A stretch of 64,000 nt of DNA from Leptospira inadai serovar Lyme str. 10 (GTDB lineage Bacteria > Spirochaetota > Leptospiria > Leptospirales > Leptospiraceae). The stretch's first letter is position 1. Every line of letters starts with the position of its first letter. The position numbers and the translations under genes are program-made. The DNA lies in contig NZ_AHMM02000008.1 of the NCBI RefSeq assembly GCF_000243675.2, positions 8,001-72,000 on the forward strand. The letters run 5' to 3'. This document shows, in pieces, positions 1-9,163 of the stretch. Under the pieces are notes generated by a model. The model was not told where the DNA came from, ran no database searches, and saw only the letters and a list, made by a program, of their open reading frames with translations.

Positions 1-1016
1 AACCCCCAAAGGGCGTAACTCCAAGCAGCCCCGTGCCATAATCCTCCAATAAACATAGTTAGCATAAGATTAGCGTAAGTCCTCCAGCTTCCCTTTCGAT
101 TACCGCCTAAGGGAATATATAGGTATTCCATTAAAAACGATGATAGAGAAATATGCCAACGTTTCCAAAATTCCTTAAAGGAGGTGGAGATATAAGGAAA
201 TAGGAAATTCACTTTTAGATCATAGCCAAAAAGCTTAGAGATTCCGATTGCGATAGACGAGTATCCTGCAAAATCCGCAAATATTTGAAATGAATAACCG
301 AACAGTAAACTTAGCAAAGTGAACGTCGATTTTGTATCAAAATACGGAAATTGAATCCAAAAGGTAAACTGTCTTAAATTGTCCGCGACTACGGTTTTCA
401 AAAAATATCCGATAATAATTGCCTTGAAGCTTTCCTCCCAACGAATCGATGTGAATTTTTTTCTATCTATCTGATAAAGGAAATCATGAGCTTTTACGAT
501 AGGGCCCGCGACCAGTTGTGGGAAAAAAGAGATGAAGAACACTACATTACTAAGATGATTTTTGAAGGTTCTTTCTACGACTTCCTGGCGAGAAAAATAC
601 TTTTGAGAATATACGTCGATTAATAAGCTTATCCCCTGGAATGTGAAGAAGGAGATTCCGACAGGAAGGGGGATGGAAATTAGAAACTTACCTAACGAAC
701 TCTCGTCGATAAAAAAGGTTTTTGCCAATAGGCCGCTATATTTAAAGAAAATTAATAAGCCTAGATTCGTCAATACTCCTAAAATCGCTACCTTCCTTCT
801 AATTGATTCTTTGCCGTAGGTGATTAAGTAGCTGGTCCCGGTATTTATAGCCGCAGAGAAAAATAATAAAAATACTAATATAGGAAAACCGAATGAATAA
901 AATATGAAGCTGGAAACTATTATTATTTGTATTTGATATTTAGAACTAAACGGTGCGTAGTAAAGAATAAATACGATGACGAGGAAGATTAAAAATTCAA
1001 TCGAATTAAATAGCAT
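1..1016 (-). CDS. MBOAT family O-acyltransferase (AlgI-like), 3' end beyond window
   Basis: A polytopic membrane protein of the membrane-bound O-acyltransferase family, which moves acyl groups (typically acetyl) onto exported polysaccharides or other envelope molecules. The reading frame opens with ATG at 1016 (MLFNSIEFLIFLVIV), the usual AlgI-type start, and stays open for 338 codons to the left edge, so the C-terminal part is missing. Family marks in order: the LPVGISFFTFQGISLLIDVY segment in the first half, then FKEFWKRWHISLSSF, YIPLGGNRKG and LTMFIGGLWHGAAW near the edge. The conserved MBOAT histidine lies in WHGAAW. It is divergent from the GFA gene. The acyl acceptor cannot be told, because the partner gene (often an SGNH/AlgX-like protein) would lie outside the window. 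The family call is firm; the substrate is unknown. Confidence 0.9.
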   Translation of the reverse strand, partial: MLFNSIEFLIFLVIVFILYYAPFSSKYQIQIIIVSSFIFYSFGFPILVFLLFFSAAINTGTSYLITYGKESIRRKVAILGVLTNLGLLIFFKYSGLLAKTFFIDESSLGKFLISIPLPVGISFFTFQGISLLIDVYSQKYFSRQEVVERTFKNHLSNVVFFISFFPQLVAGPIVKAHDFLYQIDRKKFTSIRWEESFKAIIIGYFLKTVVADNLRQFTFWIQFPYFDTKSTFTLLSLLFGYSFQIFADFAGYSSIAIGISKLFGYDLKVNFLFPYISTSFKEFWKRWHISLSSFLMEYLYIPLGGNRKGSWRTYANLMLTMFIGGLWHGAAWSYALWG

Positions 1017-1322
1017 AAAATTTAGAGGCAACTACCTGAATTTTTTGTAAACGTTTTGTTCGCGCAGTTGCAATCGGTTCAGAGGAATAAATTAAAAGCT
1101 ACTATTATGAAATTTTTTGCCTTCGCTATGTCAACATTCTTTTTAGCGGCAGTAGAAAGGATATTTTTCTTTCGTACCTTTTACAACTTTTTAAATATGA
1201 CAAATCCTGGCATATATTTCGGTTAAACTTGAAGCGTTAATGGCAAGGAATAATCAGCGATCGAACTTCGGAGTTTAGAATTCCTAGAAAATCGTAATTT
1301 CCGGATTAACAAGGAAACAATA
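1017..1322. other. Intergenic region between divergent MBOAT and GFA genes
   Basis: An AT-rich spacer of 306 bases that should hold the promoters of both divergent genes. I found no RNA gene, repeat or convincing operator. An AAGGA ribosome-binding site lies just before the GFA start. Confidence 0.5.
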
Positions 1323-1730
1323 ATGGCTCTCAAAACATACAAGGGAAGTTGTCACTGTGGAACAGTGAAATACGAGGCGGACATCGATCTTAGTAAGGGA
1401 ACGGGGCGATGCAATTGCTCATTTTGTAGCAAGACTCGAAATTGGTCCGCCATTATTAAGCCTTCCACCTTTCGTTTGTTAAGCGGAGAGGAGAGTCTCG
1501 GATCGTATCGATTCAATACTAACAGTACTACTCATCGATTCTGCAAGAACTGCGGGGTGAGAACTTTTTCTAAAGGACACATCGAAGAAATCGGCGGTGA
1601 TTTTGTGAGTATTTATTTGAGCGCCCTAGATTCAATGGATCCTTCCGAACTGATCGCGGCTCCGCTTTGGTATTCGGACGGTCTAAATAATAATTGGCGA
1701 AATCCGCCGGCAGAGTCTCGTCATCTTTAG
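1323..1730 (+). CDS. GFA/CENP-V family zinc protein
   Basis: A small cytoplasmic protein (135 residues) of the GFA family, named for glutathione-dependent formaldehyde-activating enzyme. The zinc-ligand pattern is complete: C10-x-C12 in GSCHCGTV, C30-x-C32-xx-C35 in CNCSFC, and C74-xx-C77 in FCKNCG. Length and spacing are normal for the family, and an AAGGA ribosome-binding site precedes the ATG. The family covers Gfa-type proteins that may speed S-hydroxymethylglutathione formation, plus many members of unknown function. No formaldehyde dehydrogenase is nearby, so the true substrate is open. It appears monocistronic, followed by an imperfect hairpin. Confidence 0.85.
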   Translation: MALKTYKGSCHCGTVKYEADIDLSKGTGRCNCSFCSKTRNWSAIIKPSTFRLLSGEESLGSYRFNTNSTTHRFCKNCGVRTFSKGHIEEIGGDFVSIYLSALDSMDPSELIAAPLWYSDGLNNNWRNPPAESRHL

Positions 1731-1737
1731 TCTTCAA

Positions 1738-1776
1738 GGCGGAAATCGCATCTCCGATTGGAATGAGATTTCTGCC
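1738..1776 (+). terminator. Possible weak hairpin after the GFA gene
   Basis: GGCGGAAATC at 1738-1747 can pair with GATTTCTGCC at 1767-1776 (ten pairs, one a G-U). Only a short T stretch follows, so termination is uncertain. Confidence 0.25.
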
Positions 1777-1994
1777 GTTTACCGGAACCTGCCGTCCCTC
1801 GACGAAATAAGAAACGTCTTTCTAATATCGATTTTCGTACTGGTACTGCAAAAGGAAGGATTATTCGGAATTCCTCCTTAGTTCAAGGATCGATTTTTAG
1901 ATTGACCCAAATATTAAATCAGCCAAGGATATATGGCCTTTTCCCGATCGAATTGTCCTCTGGGTTCCCGTTCGGTCGGTCGCTTGGCGTCCGT

Positions 1995-3356
1995 ATGCCG
2001 ACATTTTTAGATCAGCTTAGGAAGACATTACGCAGCGAGGTTACCTCGTCTCTTTTTCAGGGGGCCTTCGGTGTAGCTTTATTTTGGGTGATCTTGAGAT
2101 ACCTTATCATAACGGTCGAGACCCCGCATCCGGTACTCGTAATTTTTAATTTCGTTTATACGATTTCCGTGGCCCTTTTTTGTAATTTTAAAATGGTTAC
2201 GGGACGTTGGTCCGCAGCACTTTGGGCCAATCGAGCATTGAATCTCTCCTTACCTCTACCGGTATTTTACGGTTATTTTACCTACCTTGCTCCGGATTAT
2301 TTCGCTGCAATGATCGTCTTTGTGATCGCGATCGAATTGCCGGTGTTGGGACTTGCAAAGAGTCGTTATTTGACGTTATGGTACGCCGTGTATTTTTTCT
2401 CCTTCCTCCTTCCATTGTTCTTATGGAAGAGAACCTACTTCGATTCTCATATATCGGCGATTGTGATATTCATGGCTTCCTATGCGTTCATCCATTTTTG
2501 GCTTGTAAGAGCTTCCGATAGCGTGAAAAAAATGGGAGAACAGTTAACCAGACATTTGGTTCAAACCAAGAAAAATAAAAGAATTCTAAAGCGCCTTCAC
2601 ACGATGCAAGCGGTCGACTTAACGTTAGCCCGCCGTCTTCAAAGGGATACTCTCCCCGATTTAAGAAAATTCGAATCCTCTCATCTACGCCTTTCCGCGA
2701 GATATCTTTCCCTTGATACGGTCGGAGGAGATTTTTACGATATCGTACAATTGGAAAACGATAAGATCGGCTTGTTCATCGCAGACGTCTCCGGGCATGG
2801 AGTCGCGGCGGCTCTGGTGACCATGATGACCAAAGCGGCCTTTCGTAATCATTATAGAGATCAGGAAGATCCGGCGCTTCTTTTGAAGATCGTGAATGAA
2901 TCCTTATGCGGAATGCTGGAGAACCAAGGAATGTATGTAACCGCCTTTTACTGCATTTTGAATACAGAAGGAATTCTGTCTTATTCCAGTGCTGGACATC
3001 CCGCATCTTTGCTAGTGAGAAAAAACGAAAATCGAATTTACGAATTGATCACCGAAAACACTTTTTTTCTAGGCGTGGAACCGTACTGGAAATATGGCTC
3101 CGGCTCGATCCAGCTACAATTCGAAGACAGATTGTTTTTATATACGGACGGCCTCGTGGAAGCTAAGAATCGCCTGGGCCAGTTTTACGGGGAGGGGAGA
3201 CTATTCGAACTTTTATTAAAGAAAACGAATCTTTCTCCGGATGAATTCTTGGAAACTTTATTATATGATCTCCACGAGTTTCAAAACGGTCGAAATGCGG
3301 AAGACGATATCGCCCTACTTAGCTTGGACTTTTTGCGCAGATATGATACTAAGTGA
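1995..3356 (+). CDS. Membrane-anchored SpoIIE/RsbU-type PP2C serine phosphatase
   Basis: A predicted inner-membrane protein with an N-terminal block of about six hydrophobic segments, a short linker, and a C-terminal SpoIIE phosphatase domain. The metal-binding acidic residues of the PP2C fold are in place: GGDFYD, ADVSGHG, YTDGLVEAKN and AEDDIA. The linker sequence LARRLQRDTLPD is typical of RsbU-type enzymes. Such proteins usually dephosphorylate an anti-sigma-factor antagonist in partner-switching pathways; no STAS or RsbW-like gene is next to it, so the partner is unknown. The frame is open further upstream to a TTG at 1902, which has an AAGGAT 12 bases before it. I prefer the ATG at 1995, though neither start has an ideal ribosome-binding site. 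Confidence 0.85.
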   Translation: MPTFLDQLRKTLRSEVTSSLFQGAFGVALFWVILRYLIITVETPHPVLVIFNFVYTISVALFCNFKMVTGRWSAALWANRALNLSLPLPVFYGYFTYLAPDYFAAMIVFVIAIELPVLGLAKSRYLTLWYAVYFFSFLLPLFLWKRTYFDSHISAIVIFMASYAFIHFWLVRASDSVKKMGEQLTRHLVQTKKNKRILKRLHTMQAVDLTLARRLQRDTLPDLRKFESSHLRLSARYLSLDTVGGDFYDIVQLENDKIGLFIADVSGHGVAAALVTMMTKAAFRNHYRDQEDPALLLKIVNESLCGMLENQGMYVTAFYCILNTEGILSYSSAGHPASLLVRKNENRIYELITENTFFLGVEPYWKYGSGSIQLQFEDRLFLYTDGLVEAKNRLGQFYGEGRLFELLLKKTNLSPDEFLETLLYDLHEFQNGRNAEDDIALLSLDFLRRYDTK

Positions 3357-3396
3357 TTTGATTCTAGTATTGCGTCGAATCGGTTCAACGAATCGC

Positions 3397-3873
3397 TTAA
3401 CTTTCCTTCTTTACGAGCCAGGCTCCTAAAACCAAAAGACTTAGCCCGATGATTTTGGCGATAGAAATCGGTTTTTCCGGAAAACCCAGGATGCCATACC
3501 GCTCCAAAACGACCGACATAGTAACCTGTCCGACTAAAAAAAGTGCGATCCAACTCGTTGCTCCTAATTTGGGGGCGAAGACTAACGCGGAGGTTACTAC
3601 GAGTACCCCTAGCAATCCTCCGGTCCAAACCCACCAAGGATTTTTAACGATCGTGTCGGAGAGAAACGACACCGATTTGGTTTCCCCCAAGAATAAAACA
3701 AATAAGATTAGTGCAAGAGTTCCCACGAAAAATGAAATCGTAGACGCCAACCAAGGACTCTGAACGCTTTTTCCTAATATGGAATTGATGCCCGGTTGCA
3801 TTGACATTGCGACTCCGGATAAAAGGGCGAAGATGATCGGAACAAATAAGTTCATATATAACAAATCTTGCAT
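3397..3873 (-). CDS. DMT-superfamily transporter, YdcZ/DUF606 type
   Basis: A compact inner-membrane protein of 158 residues with about five hydrophobic helices. It matches the small YdcZ/DUF606 branch of the drug/metabolite transporter superfamily: an N-terminal AMSMQPGINSILGK stretch, a central WWVWTGGLLGV helix, and a C-terminal GLSLLVLGAWLV helix. Half-size members like this usually work as dimers. The substrate is not known for most of the family. The gene lies downstream of the 7TMR-DISM kinase on the same strand with about 80 bases between them, and converges with the phosphatase gene. ATG at 3873 is used; a second ATG five codons in is equally plausible, since neither has a clear ribosome-binding site. 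Confidence 0.75.
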   Translation of the reverse strand: MQDLLYMNLFVPIIFALLSGVAMSMQPGINSILGKSVQSPWLASTISFFVGTLALILFVLFLGETKSVSFLSDTIVKNPWWVWTGGLLGVLVVTSALVFAPKLGATSWIALFLVGQVTMSVVLERYGILGFPEKPISIAKIIGLSLLVLGAWLVKKES

Positions 3874-3955
3874 TTCGTTTTTTTACACCAGCTTTTCCCG
3901 AAAGGAGGGAGAATTAATTTTCTTGAACTGAGTCTTTGCATTTTAACGATATTCG

Positions 3956-5959
3956 TTATGCGTTTAAAGGTGTCTGAGGAATGGAAAAAGTAAAGATAGT
4001 TCCGACTTCCAGATTCGACTGAACCGCAATTTTCCCGTGATACGCCTGAATGATGCTATGGACCAAGGACAATCCCAAACCCGTTCCGACTTCGTTCCTG
4101 GTTCCGTATCTCGTCGATTTAACTTCCGTCGAAAATAAATGCGGAATCATATCCTGCGGGATCCCGACTCCCGTATCACGTACGATAAATTCCACGGAAT
4201 TAGGTTTTCGAGAGAATTCTATTTCGATTCGTCCGCCGTCTCTACAGAATTTTATCGCATTCGAAATCAGATTCATAAAAATGGCGGCCAATAAAGTCTT
4301 ATCCATTACCATTTCCGCATTTTCAGGAATCTTGTTTTCGATCGTTATATTCTTAAATTTCGCTTGGCTCCAAAATTTACTGAGCACCTGCTCGATTTCC
4401 GGATTCAGATCGATCGGGATATTATCCAACGGAAACGATCCCGATCGCAATCGATTTAAATCGAGCAACGTGGAGATCATTTCGAGAGATTGTGTGGAAA
4501 TTTTTTCGATCCGCTCCAACCAATCCATTATGGATCTATCATCCATCGAATCGTATTTGCTTCGAATCAATTGCAATACTCCGATGATATTCGCCAGAGG
4601 TGATCGCAAATCATGTGTGACGAGAGATATGAACGTGTCCTTTAGGGCGTTTGCTTCCTCCGCTATTCTCTTTGCGTCCCGTAATTCCTTGGTCCTTTCC
4701 ATCACTTTTAGTTCCAGCGACTTTTGCAATTCTTCCAATCTGACGAAAGCATTCGAGAATCGTATAGAAAGCATCGTCGTTTGAGAAAATAGGAAAGCGA
4801 GTAATCCCCAATTCGCGAGGTATCCGGATTTAATCCAGAGAGCCTGAGTGAAGATGTCGTTTAATGTCGTCAGGAATAAAATGAAACCTCCCAGCAAAAA
4901 TAAAAGAGCTCCTTCTCTTTTTCTCAAGAGAGTCATGATCATCGTGTAAATGAGGTACGGAGCTAGAAGAATTACGATTCCTTGAAATATCCGTATCCAC
5001 CACATATACTTTGCGGAGGGTAGAATTATCACGATTCCTGCAAATAGTAAAGATATCAGAAATATTCCCCGGAGGGCGTATCGGTGGAATTCCTTCGGGA
5101 AGACGCTGCCTAAAAAATAAGAAAAGAGCGGAATTGCGACGATAAAACTGAGTATATCCACTTTATGAATGTACGTCCAGTATTGGTCGGAAAGCTTTTC
5201 ATATATAAATACCGAACCCGTGAAAAAGGTTCTCACACTTACGTCGACGCAAAATAATCCGAACCAAAAGGCCGAGCGATCCACTCTTCTCATCAAATAA
5301 AGAATTAAATGATAAAGGCCCATGAGGAAGGTCGAGCCGAAAACAAGCCAACCCAGCGAAGCCTCGGCCTTCTTCGATTCGAAGATCGATAGTATTCTAC
5401 CGAGTTGAATCGATTTTCTAAGTCCGCCGGTGACATGATAAAAATTCGAAACTTGAAATCGAATCCCTAGTTCGGTTGCCCCTTCCGGCAGAAATACGAT
5501 AGGATGTTTATAGGAGGGGATCATCTCCTCTTTTTTGCGGCCTACTTTTCCGTTCTCCCATAATAGTTTACCGTTTGCGAATATACGATAAGCGGTAGAG
5601 ACATCGTTGATCTGAAGGGCTAAATTCGGAATCGGTCGATCCAATAGAATTTTAAGATCGTAGGTTCCGGTACCTTCTCCTCCGTGCTCCTTCTCCGAAG
5701 TGCGGAAATGGTTCCAGGAATCCGGAACTTTTAAATATCCTCGAGTACGATTCGGATCATGATCATCCGCATCGATCAGCCCATCCGAAAATTCCCAATC
5801 TCCATCCAGGGAAATTATAGGCTGAGTATCCGGATTCCATCCCCTTAAATCCAAAACCCCCCGAGTCGCTTTTGGGGAATAAGCGACATCCGAGTCCGGA
5901 GTGCTGCATTGGAGAATCGCTAAGGAAAGAAGTAAAGTTATCGGGAGGAGCGACCGCAT
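3956..5959 (-). CDS. 7TMR-DISM sensor histidine kinase (lipoprotein-type signal)
   Basis: An inner-membrane sensor kinase. From the ATG at 5959 the protein begins with a spirochaetal lipoprotein signal (LLLSLAILQC). Then come a periplasmic jelly-roll ligand domain (SLDGDWEFSDG, TAYRIFANGKLLWENGKVG), seven transmembrane helices of the 7TMR-DISM type, a short coiled coil (KVMERTKELRDAKR), a HisKA domain with the phosphorylated His in SLVTHDLRSPL, and a complete HATPase domain: N-box NLISNAIKF, G1 DTGVGIP, G2 GTGLGLS. The jelly roll probably binds a carbohydrate-like ligand. No response regulator is adjacent, so it is an orphan kinase here. An in-frame TTG at 5983 would add eight residues; the ATG gives a cleaner signal peptide. 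The upstream region holds an inverted repeat (6080-6191). Confidence 0.9.
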   Translation of the reverse strand: MRSLLPITLLLSLAILQCSTPDSDVAYSPKATRGVLDLRGWNPDTQPIISLDGDWEFSDGLIDADDHDPNRTRGYLKVPDSWNHFRTSEKEHGGEGTGTYDLKILLDRPIPNLALQINDVSTAYRIFANGKLLWENGKVGRKKEEMIPSYKHPIVFLPEGATELGIRFQVSNFYHVTGGLRKSIQLGRILSIFESKKAEASLGWLVFGSTFLMGLYHLILYLMRRVDRSAFWFGLFCVDVSVRTFFTGSVFIYEKLSDQYWTYIHKVDILSFIVAIPLFSYFLGSVFPKEFHRYALRGIFLISLLFAGIVIILPSAKYMWWIRIFQGIVILLAPYLIYTMIMTLLRKREGALLFLLGGFILFLTTLNDIFTQALWIKSGYLANWGLLAFLFSQTTMLSIRFSNAFVRLEELQKSLELKVMERTKELRDAKRIAEEANALKDTFISLVTHDLRSPLANIIGVLQLIRSKYDSMDDRSIMDWLERIEKISTQSLEMISTLLDLNRLRSGSFPLDNIPIDLNPEIEQVLSKFWSQAKFKNITIENKIPENAEMVMDKTLLAAIFMNLISNAIKFCRDGGRIEIEFSRKPNSVEFIVRDTGVGIPQDMIPHLFSTEVKSTRYGTRNEVGTGLGLSLVHSIIQAYHGKIAVQSNLEVGTIFTFSIPQTPLNA

Positions 5960-5983
5960 GGTATTAACGCTAGATTTTATCAA

Positions 5984-6527
5984 GGCAGGTTCTATGGAAG
6001 AAAAACCGAGCCGACACTTTCTTTATATTTGTCAAAGGCGATATCTTCGGATTTTTCTATCTAGAAGTTGTAATCCGAGTAGGGTCCCGTATAGAAAATT
6101 TTTCTTCGATCGCAAGCTTCTCAAGGCGGACTCGGACCCTATTTGCGGAATCCGGACAATTTGCCGTCGAACTTTCCGGGTCGGGACCCTATGTAAAATT
6201 ATCGGATTCTTTTCTCCGCTTTCCCAGTAACCTGCGCGGGTTTATACGCGAATTTAAAGTTTTTTTAACGGTCATAATTATCTTGAATCAATACGCGGCC
6301 ATTTACTTTTGAACAATTCCCTTAACGTTTTGAAAATGCAGTTTCCGGATACGCTCCGAAGAATCGGGACCGGATGATTCGATCTAGTTATGTCGAGTTA
6401 AAAGTTTACCCTAGCGAATGGGAATAGTCGGAAATGGAAATACTCTATGCAAACAAAGTGGAATTTCCCATTTTCATGAAATCGAAATCGGAAGAATAAA
6501 CCCATTTTCAGCTTATTCGCATCGGGT
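5984..6527. other. Intergenic region upstream of the 7TMR-DISM kinase
   Basis: A gene-free stretch of 544 bases between two minus-strand genes. It should hold the kinase promoter and leader. The visible structure is the TAGGGTCCCG inverted repeat listed separately. No tRNA, known riboswitch motif or credible small gene was recognised. Confidence 0.5.
6080..6191. repeat. 10-bp perfect inverted repeat with a third partial copy
   Basis: TAGGGTCCCG at 6080-6089 is matched by its exact complement CGGGACCCTA at 6182-6191. A third, near copy (CGGACCCTA) sits between them at about 6134-6142 and could pair with the left arm instead. Outer AATCCG (6072-6077) and CGGATT (6203-6208) extend the symmetry after a bulge. 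It lies about 100-250 bases upstream of the kinase start. Confidence 0.55.
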
Positions 6528-7121
6528 TTACGTTTCAGGTATATATCTGTTTACGACCATGCCGCAATCGTATCCGACGGATCGAACCAATTTGAGCCTT
6601 AAACCCGTATTCAGATTATTGAATATTGAAAGTCCGCGGCCGACAGCCGTCGGGTTCACAAAGAATTGGAATTCGTCGATCAATCCTGCCTCGGTAAGGG
6701 AGGAGGCAAAGCTTGCGCCTCCGAAGGTGATGATGCTTCCTCCGGACCGACGTTTTAAGGCTTTCACTTCTTCGATTAAATTACCGTTTACGATCTCGGT
6801 GCGATCCCATTCGGAATTTTTGAGTTTACCGGTCGGTACCACCTTATTCGTATCGATTATCTTTTTAGCGAACGCATACTGCGGGTTAACCGGAAATTTT
6901 TTAGCGGCATTTCCCCAATGGTTTAAGTAACCTTGTTCTAACATCTTGCGACTTAATAGAATACAATCTATCGATTCGAAGATCGTATTGAAGTCCTTTT
7001 TGAGCCGGTCATCCCAGTTCCAATCATCACCCCAATCCCAGATCTGCCAATCGAGGTCCCTATCGACCGCGGAAACATATCCGTCTACGGACATCTGCAT
7101 CTGTAATATGACTTTTCTCAT
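6528..7121 (-). CDS. Dihydrofolate reductase-like (RibD C-terminal domain) protein
   Basis: A cytoplasmic protein of 197 residues with the RibD C-terminal/dihydrofolate-reductase fold. It starts MRKVILQMQMSVDGYVS, the standard beginning of the stand-alone 'DHFR family' proteins. A central SGGSIITFGGASFASSL loop is the nucleotide-binding stretch, and the C-terminal half has FFVNPTAVGRGLSIF. These proteins probably reduce a pterin- or flavin-like compound with NADPH, but most are uncharacterised and rarely replace FolA. The gene is divergent from an HxlR regulator, a common pairing for regulator and redox target. The family call is good; the substrate is unknown. Confidence 0.8.
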   Translation of the reverse strand: MRKVILQMQMSVDGYVSAVDRDLDWQIWDWGDDWNWDDRLKKDFNTIFESIDCILLSRKMLEQGYLNHWGNAAKKFPVNPQYAFAKKIIDTNKVVPTGKLKNSEWDRTEIVNGNLIEEVKALKRRSGGSIITFGGASFASSLTEAGLIDEFQFFVNPTAVGRGLSIFNNLNTGLRLKLVRSVGYDCGMVVNRYIPET

Positions 7122-7240
7122 CTAAAGTTCCCTTTATCAAAAATTCTTTTTTATAAGAGTTTCGAATAGTGATTGTAAAATAAAACTGGTTGTATAAAAG
7201 AATAGGTAGTGCTAAAATGCAAATAGTTTTTGGGAAAAAT

Positions 7241-7660
7241 ATGTCAGTTTATCAAAGATCGTCATGTCCGATCAATCTATCGTTAGAGATTTTCGGAGAC
7301 AGATGGAGCCTTCTGATCCTTAGGGATCTGATGTTCGCGGGAAAATGTCATTTTAGGGAGTTCCTACAATCCCAAGAAGGTATCTCCTCAAACATCCTGG
7401 CCGAGCGATTAGGCAATCTCGTCGAAAGCGGAATACTGTCTAGGACTGATGACCCGAGTCACAAGCAGAAAGCGATTTATAGATTAACGCCGATGGGCAT
7501 CGACCTTCTTCCGGTTCTTGCGCAAATCGGTATATGGGGTCGCAAATACCTTCCTGTTACAAAAGAGAGCGGTGCGGTTGCAGGCACTCTCGAAACGGGG
7601 GGACCGAAATTATGGAAAAGGCTCATGTCGGATTTGCGTAAAGACTTGTCAAATCCCTAA
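7241..7660 (+). CDS. HxlR-family winged-helix transcriptional regulator
   Basis: A small DNA-binding protein of the HxlR/MarR-like group. The signature Cys is in SSCPINLSLEIFGDRWSLLIL, followed by the recognition region FREFLQSQEGISSNILAERL and the wing (KAIYRLTPMG). HxlR proteins often respond to aldehydes or electrophiles through the N-terminal Cys. The gene is divergent from the dihydrofolate-reductase-like gene about 120 bases away, which is its most likely target. The frame is open upstream with ATG at 7217 and TTG at 7190. I chose ATG 7241 because it puts the conserved Cys about nine residues from the start, as is usual; 7217 has a weak GGTAG motif upstream and remains possible. Confidence 0.85.
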   Translation: MSVYQRSSCPINLSLEIFGDRWSLLILRDLMFAGKCHFREFLQSQEGISSNILAERLGNLVESGILSRTDDPSHKQKAIYRLTPMGIDLLPVLAQIGIWGRKYLPVTKESGAVAGTLETGGPKLWKRLMSDLRKDLSNP

Positions 7661-7837
7661 AGTTTCCATTAGAATCGTCCGCTTTATAATAGAACATAAC
7701 GATAACGTAAATATCGAACAAACGATTGCAGGTATAAAAGAATAAAAATCGGAACCGCAATAGTAGGGGCGGATTTGCGCTTCAGGTTTTAGTCGAAAGT
7801 GTGAAAGAGATACGGTAGAGAATCGGAAACTAGTAGA

Positions 7838-8884
7838 ATGAATATTTCCATGCATCGCCTTTATCGGCAGGAAATCTCCCGGAAAAGATTCAAAAAGGTT
7901 GAGGATGTGACGTCGTGGATGGGGGCGTTGCAGGCCCAGGATCGTTCGCAAGCAAAATTGGCAATTCGCCTGCGCGGCGAGGGAATTCAGGATGCGGATG
8001 TGGAAACCGCAATCTTAAAAAAGAAAATCGTCCGAACTTGGTCGCTACGAGGAACACTTCACTTTCTTTTTGCGGACGACGCTTACTCCATTCTCGCCCT
8101 ATTGGGTACGCGAATGATATCCAAGCTGGCAAGTCAGCACAGAAATCTCGAATTGGACGCATCTATATTCAAAAAATCGAATGCGATCCTGTCGAAGGTT
8201 TTGCGGAACGGAAAGCAATTGATTCGGAAGGAATTATTCGCCGAGTTCGAGAATAAAGGGATTTCTACGAAGGGAATTCGCGGGTCCCATCTCCTGTACT
8301 ATGCCGCATTAACCGGTTTGATTTGCCAAGGTCCGATGAAGGACAAGCAGGAAACTTTCGTTTTGTTTCAGGAATGGATTCCAAAACGAAAGGATCCGGA
8401 TCGGGAGGAGGCATTGGGTATGTTAGCGAAACGGTATTTTACGAGCCATGGTCCGGCTACGGTTCAGGATTTTGCTTGGTGGACAGGACTGGCGTTGAAC
8501 GAAGCTAGGCAAGGTCTTGCCATAGTTCAGTCCGATCTTTCTAAGGTTAGGATTCATGATCAGGATTATTGGTCGTCATCGTTCGAATTTGAAAAGGATA
8601 TAGCGAATCGAAGAATTTATCTTCTTCCCGGTTTTGATGAATTCCTTTTGGGCTACGAGGATAGAAGTTTTTGCGTGCCGGTGCAATTCAAATCGCGTGT
8701 CGCCTCGAGCAACGGTCTTTTTTATCCAATCATATTGCTGGATGGACAAGTTATCGGAACCTGGAAGTGCATCTTAAAAAAGGGGGCGAGTTTGATAGAA
8801 ACGGATCTTTTTGTTCCTCTCGATAAAACCGTAGTCTCGGCTCTCGAGAATGAGGTCGAAAGATACCAAGATTCGTATTTTTGA
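7838..8884 (+). CDS. AlkZ-like winged-helix DNA glycosylase family protein (HTH_42)
   Basis: A 348-residue member of the winged-helix 'HTH_42' family. The catalytic signature of AlkZ-type glycosylases is present as Q32-A-Q34 in MGALQAQDRSQ, followed by the family motif VRTWSLRGTLHFL and a later YFTSHGPATVQDFAWWTGL. Known family members, AlkZ (QxQ) and YcaQ/AlkX (QxD), remove bulky N7-alkyl adducts and unhook interstrand crosslinks. The QxQ form here resembles the AlkZ branch. A repair role is inferred from the family; no toxin or antibiotic biosynthesis gene is nearby. It appears to stand alone, downstream of the HxlR gene. ATG 7838 is used; a second ATG four codons later is possible. Confidence 0.75.
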   Translation: MNISMHRLYRQEISRKRFKKVEDVTSWMGALQAQDRSQAKLAIRLRGEGIQDADVETAILKKKIVRTWSLRGTLHFLFADDAYSILALLGTRMISKLASQHRNLELDASIFKKSNAILSKVLRNGKQLIRKELFAEFENKGISTKGIRGSHLLYYAALTGLICQGPMKDKQETFVLFQEWIPKRKDPDREEALGMLAKRYFTSHGPATVQDFAWWTGLALNEARQGLAIVQSDLSKVRIHDQDYWSSSFEFEKDIANRRIYLLPGFDEFLLGYEDRSFCVPVQFKSRVASSNGLFYPIILLDGQVIGTWKCILKKGASLIETDLFVPLDKTVVSALENEVERYQDSYF

Positions 8885-9163
8885 AGGGAAGCCGGAGATT
8901 CTTTTTGACATTCCGGAAACGAATGTGGGTTCGTTAAACGAAGCCACTCCTTCTAAAAGTCTTAAAATAAAATTAGATTTCCGTTTGAGATCCTTTATTG
9001 ATTTGAGATTGGATTTCAGAATGAATGTCCGTTCTTTATCTTCCAGCTTATCTAAACGTTGATTTTTATCTCATTTTCCCCACTTACTATGATTCATAAA
9101 GAATTTGATTGAATTCTTCCCGACGTATAGTCTTATTGCATTGTAGACGGGAAACTCGCAAGA

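Noticed and set aside
5901..6230. 109-codon plus-strand frame over the kinase start and leader
   Set aside because: Overlaps the kinase coding start; composition is Arg/Ser-rich as in chance frames.
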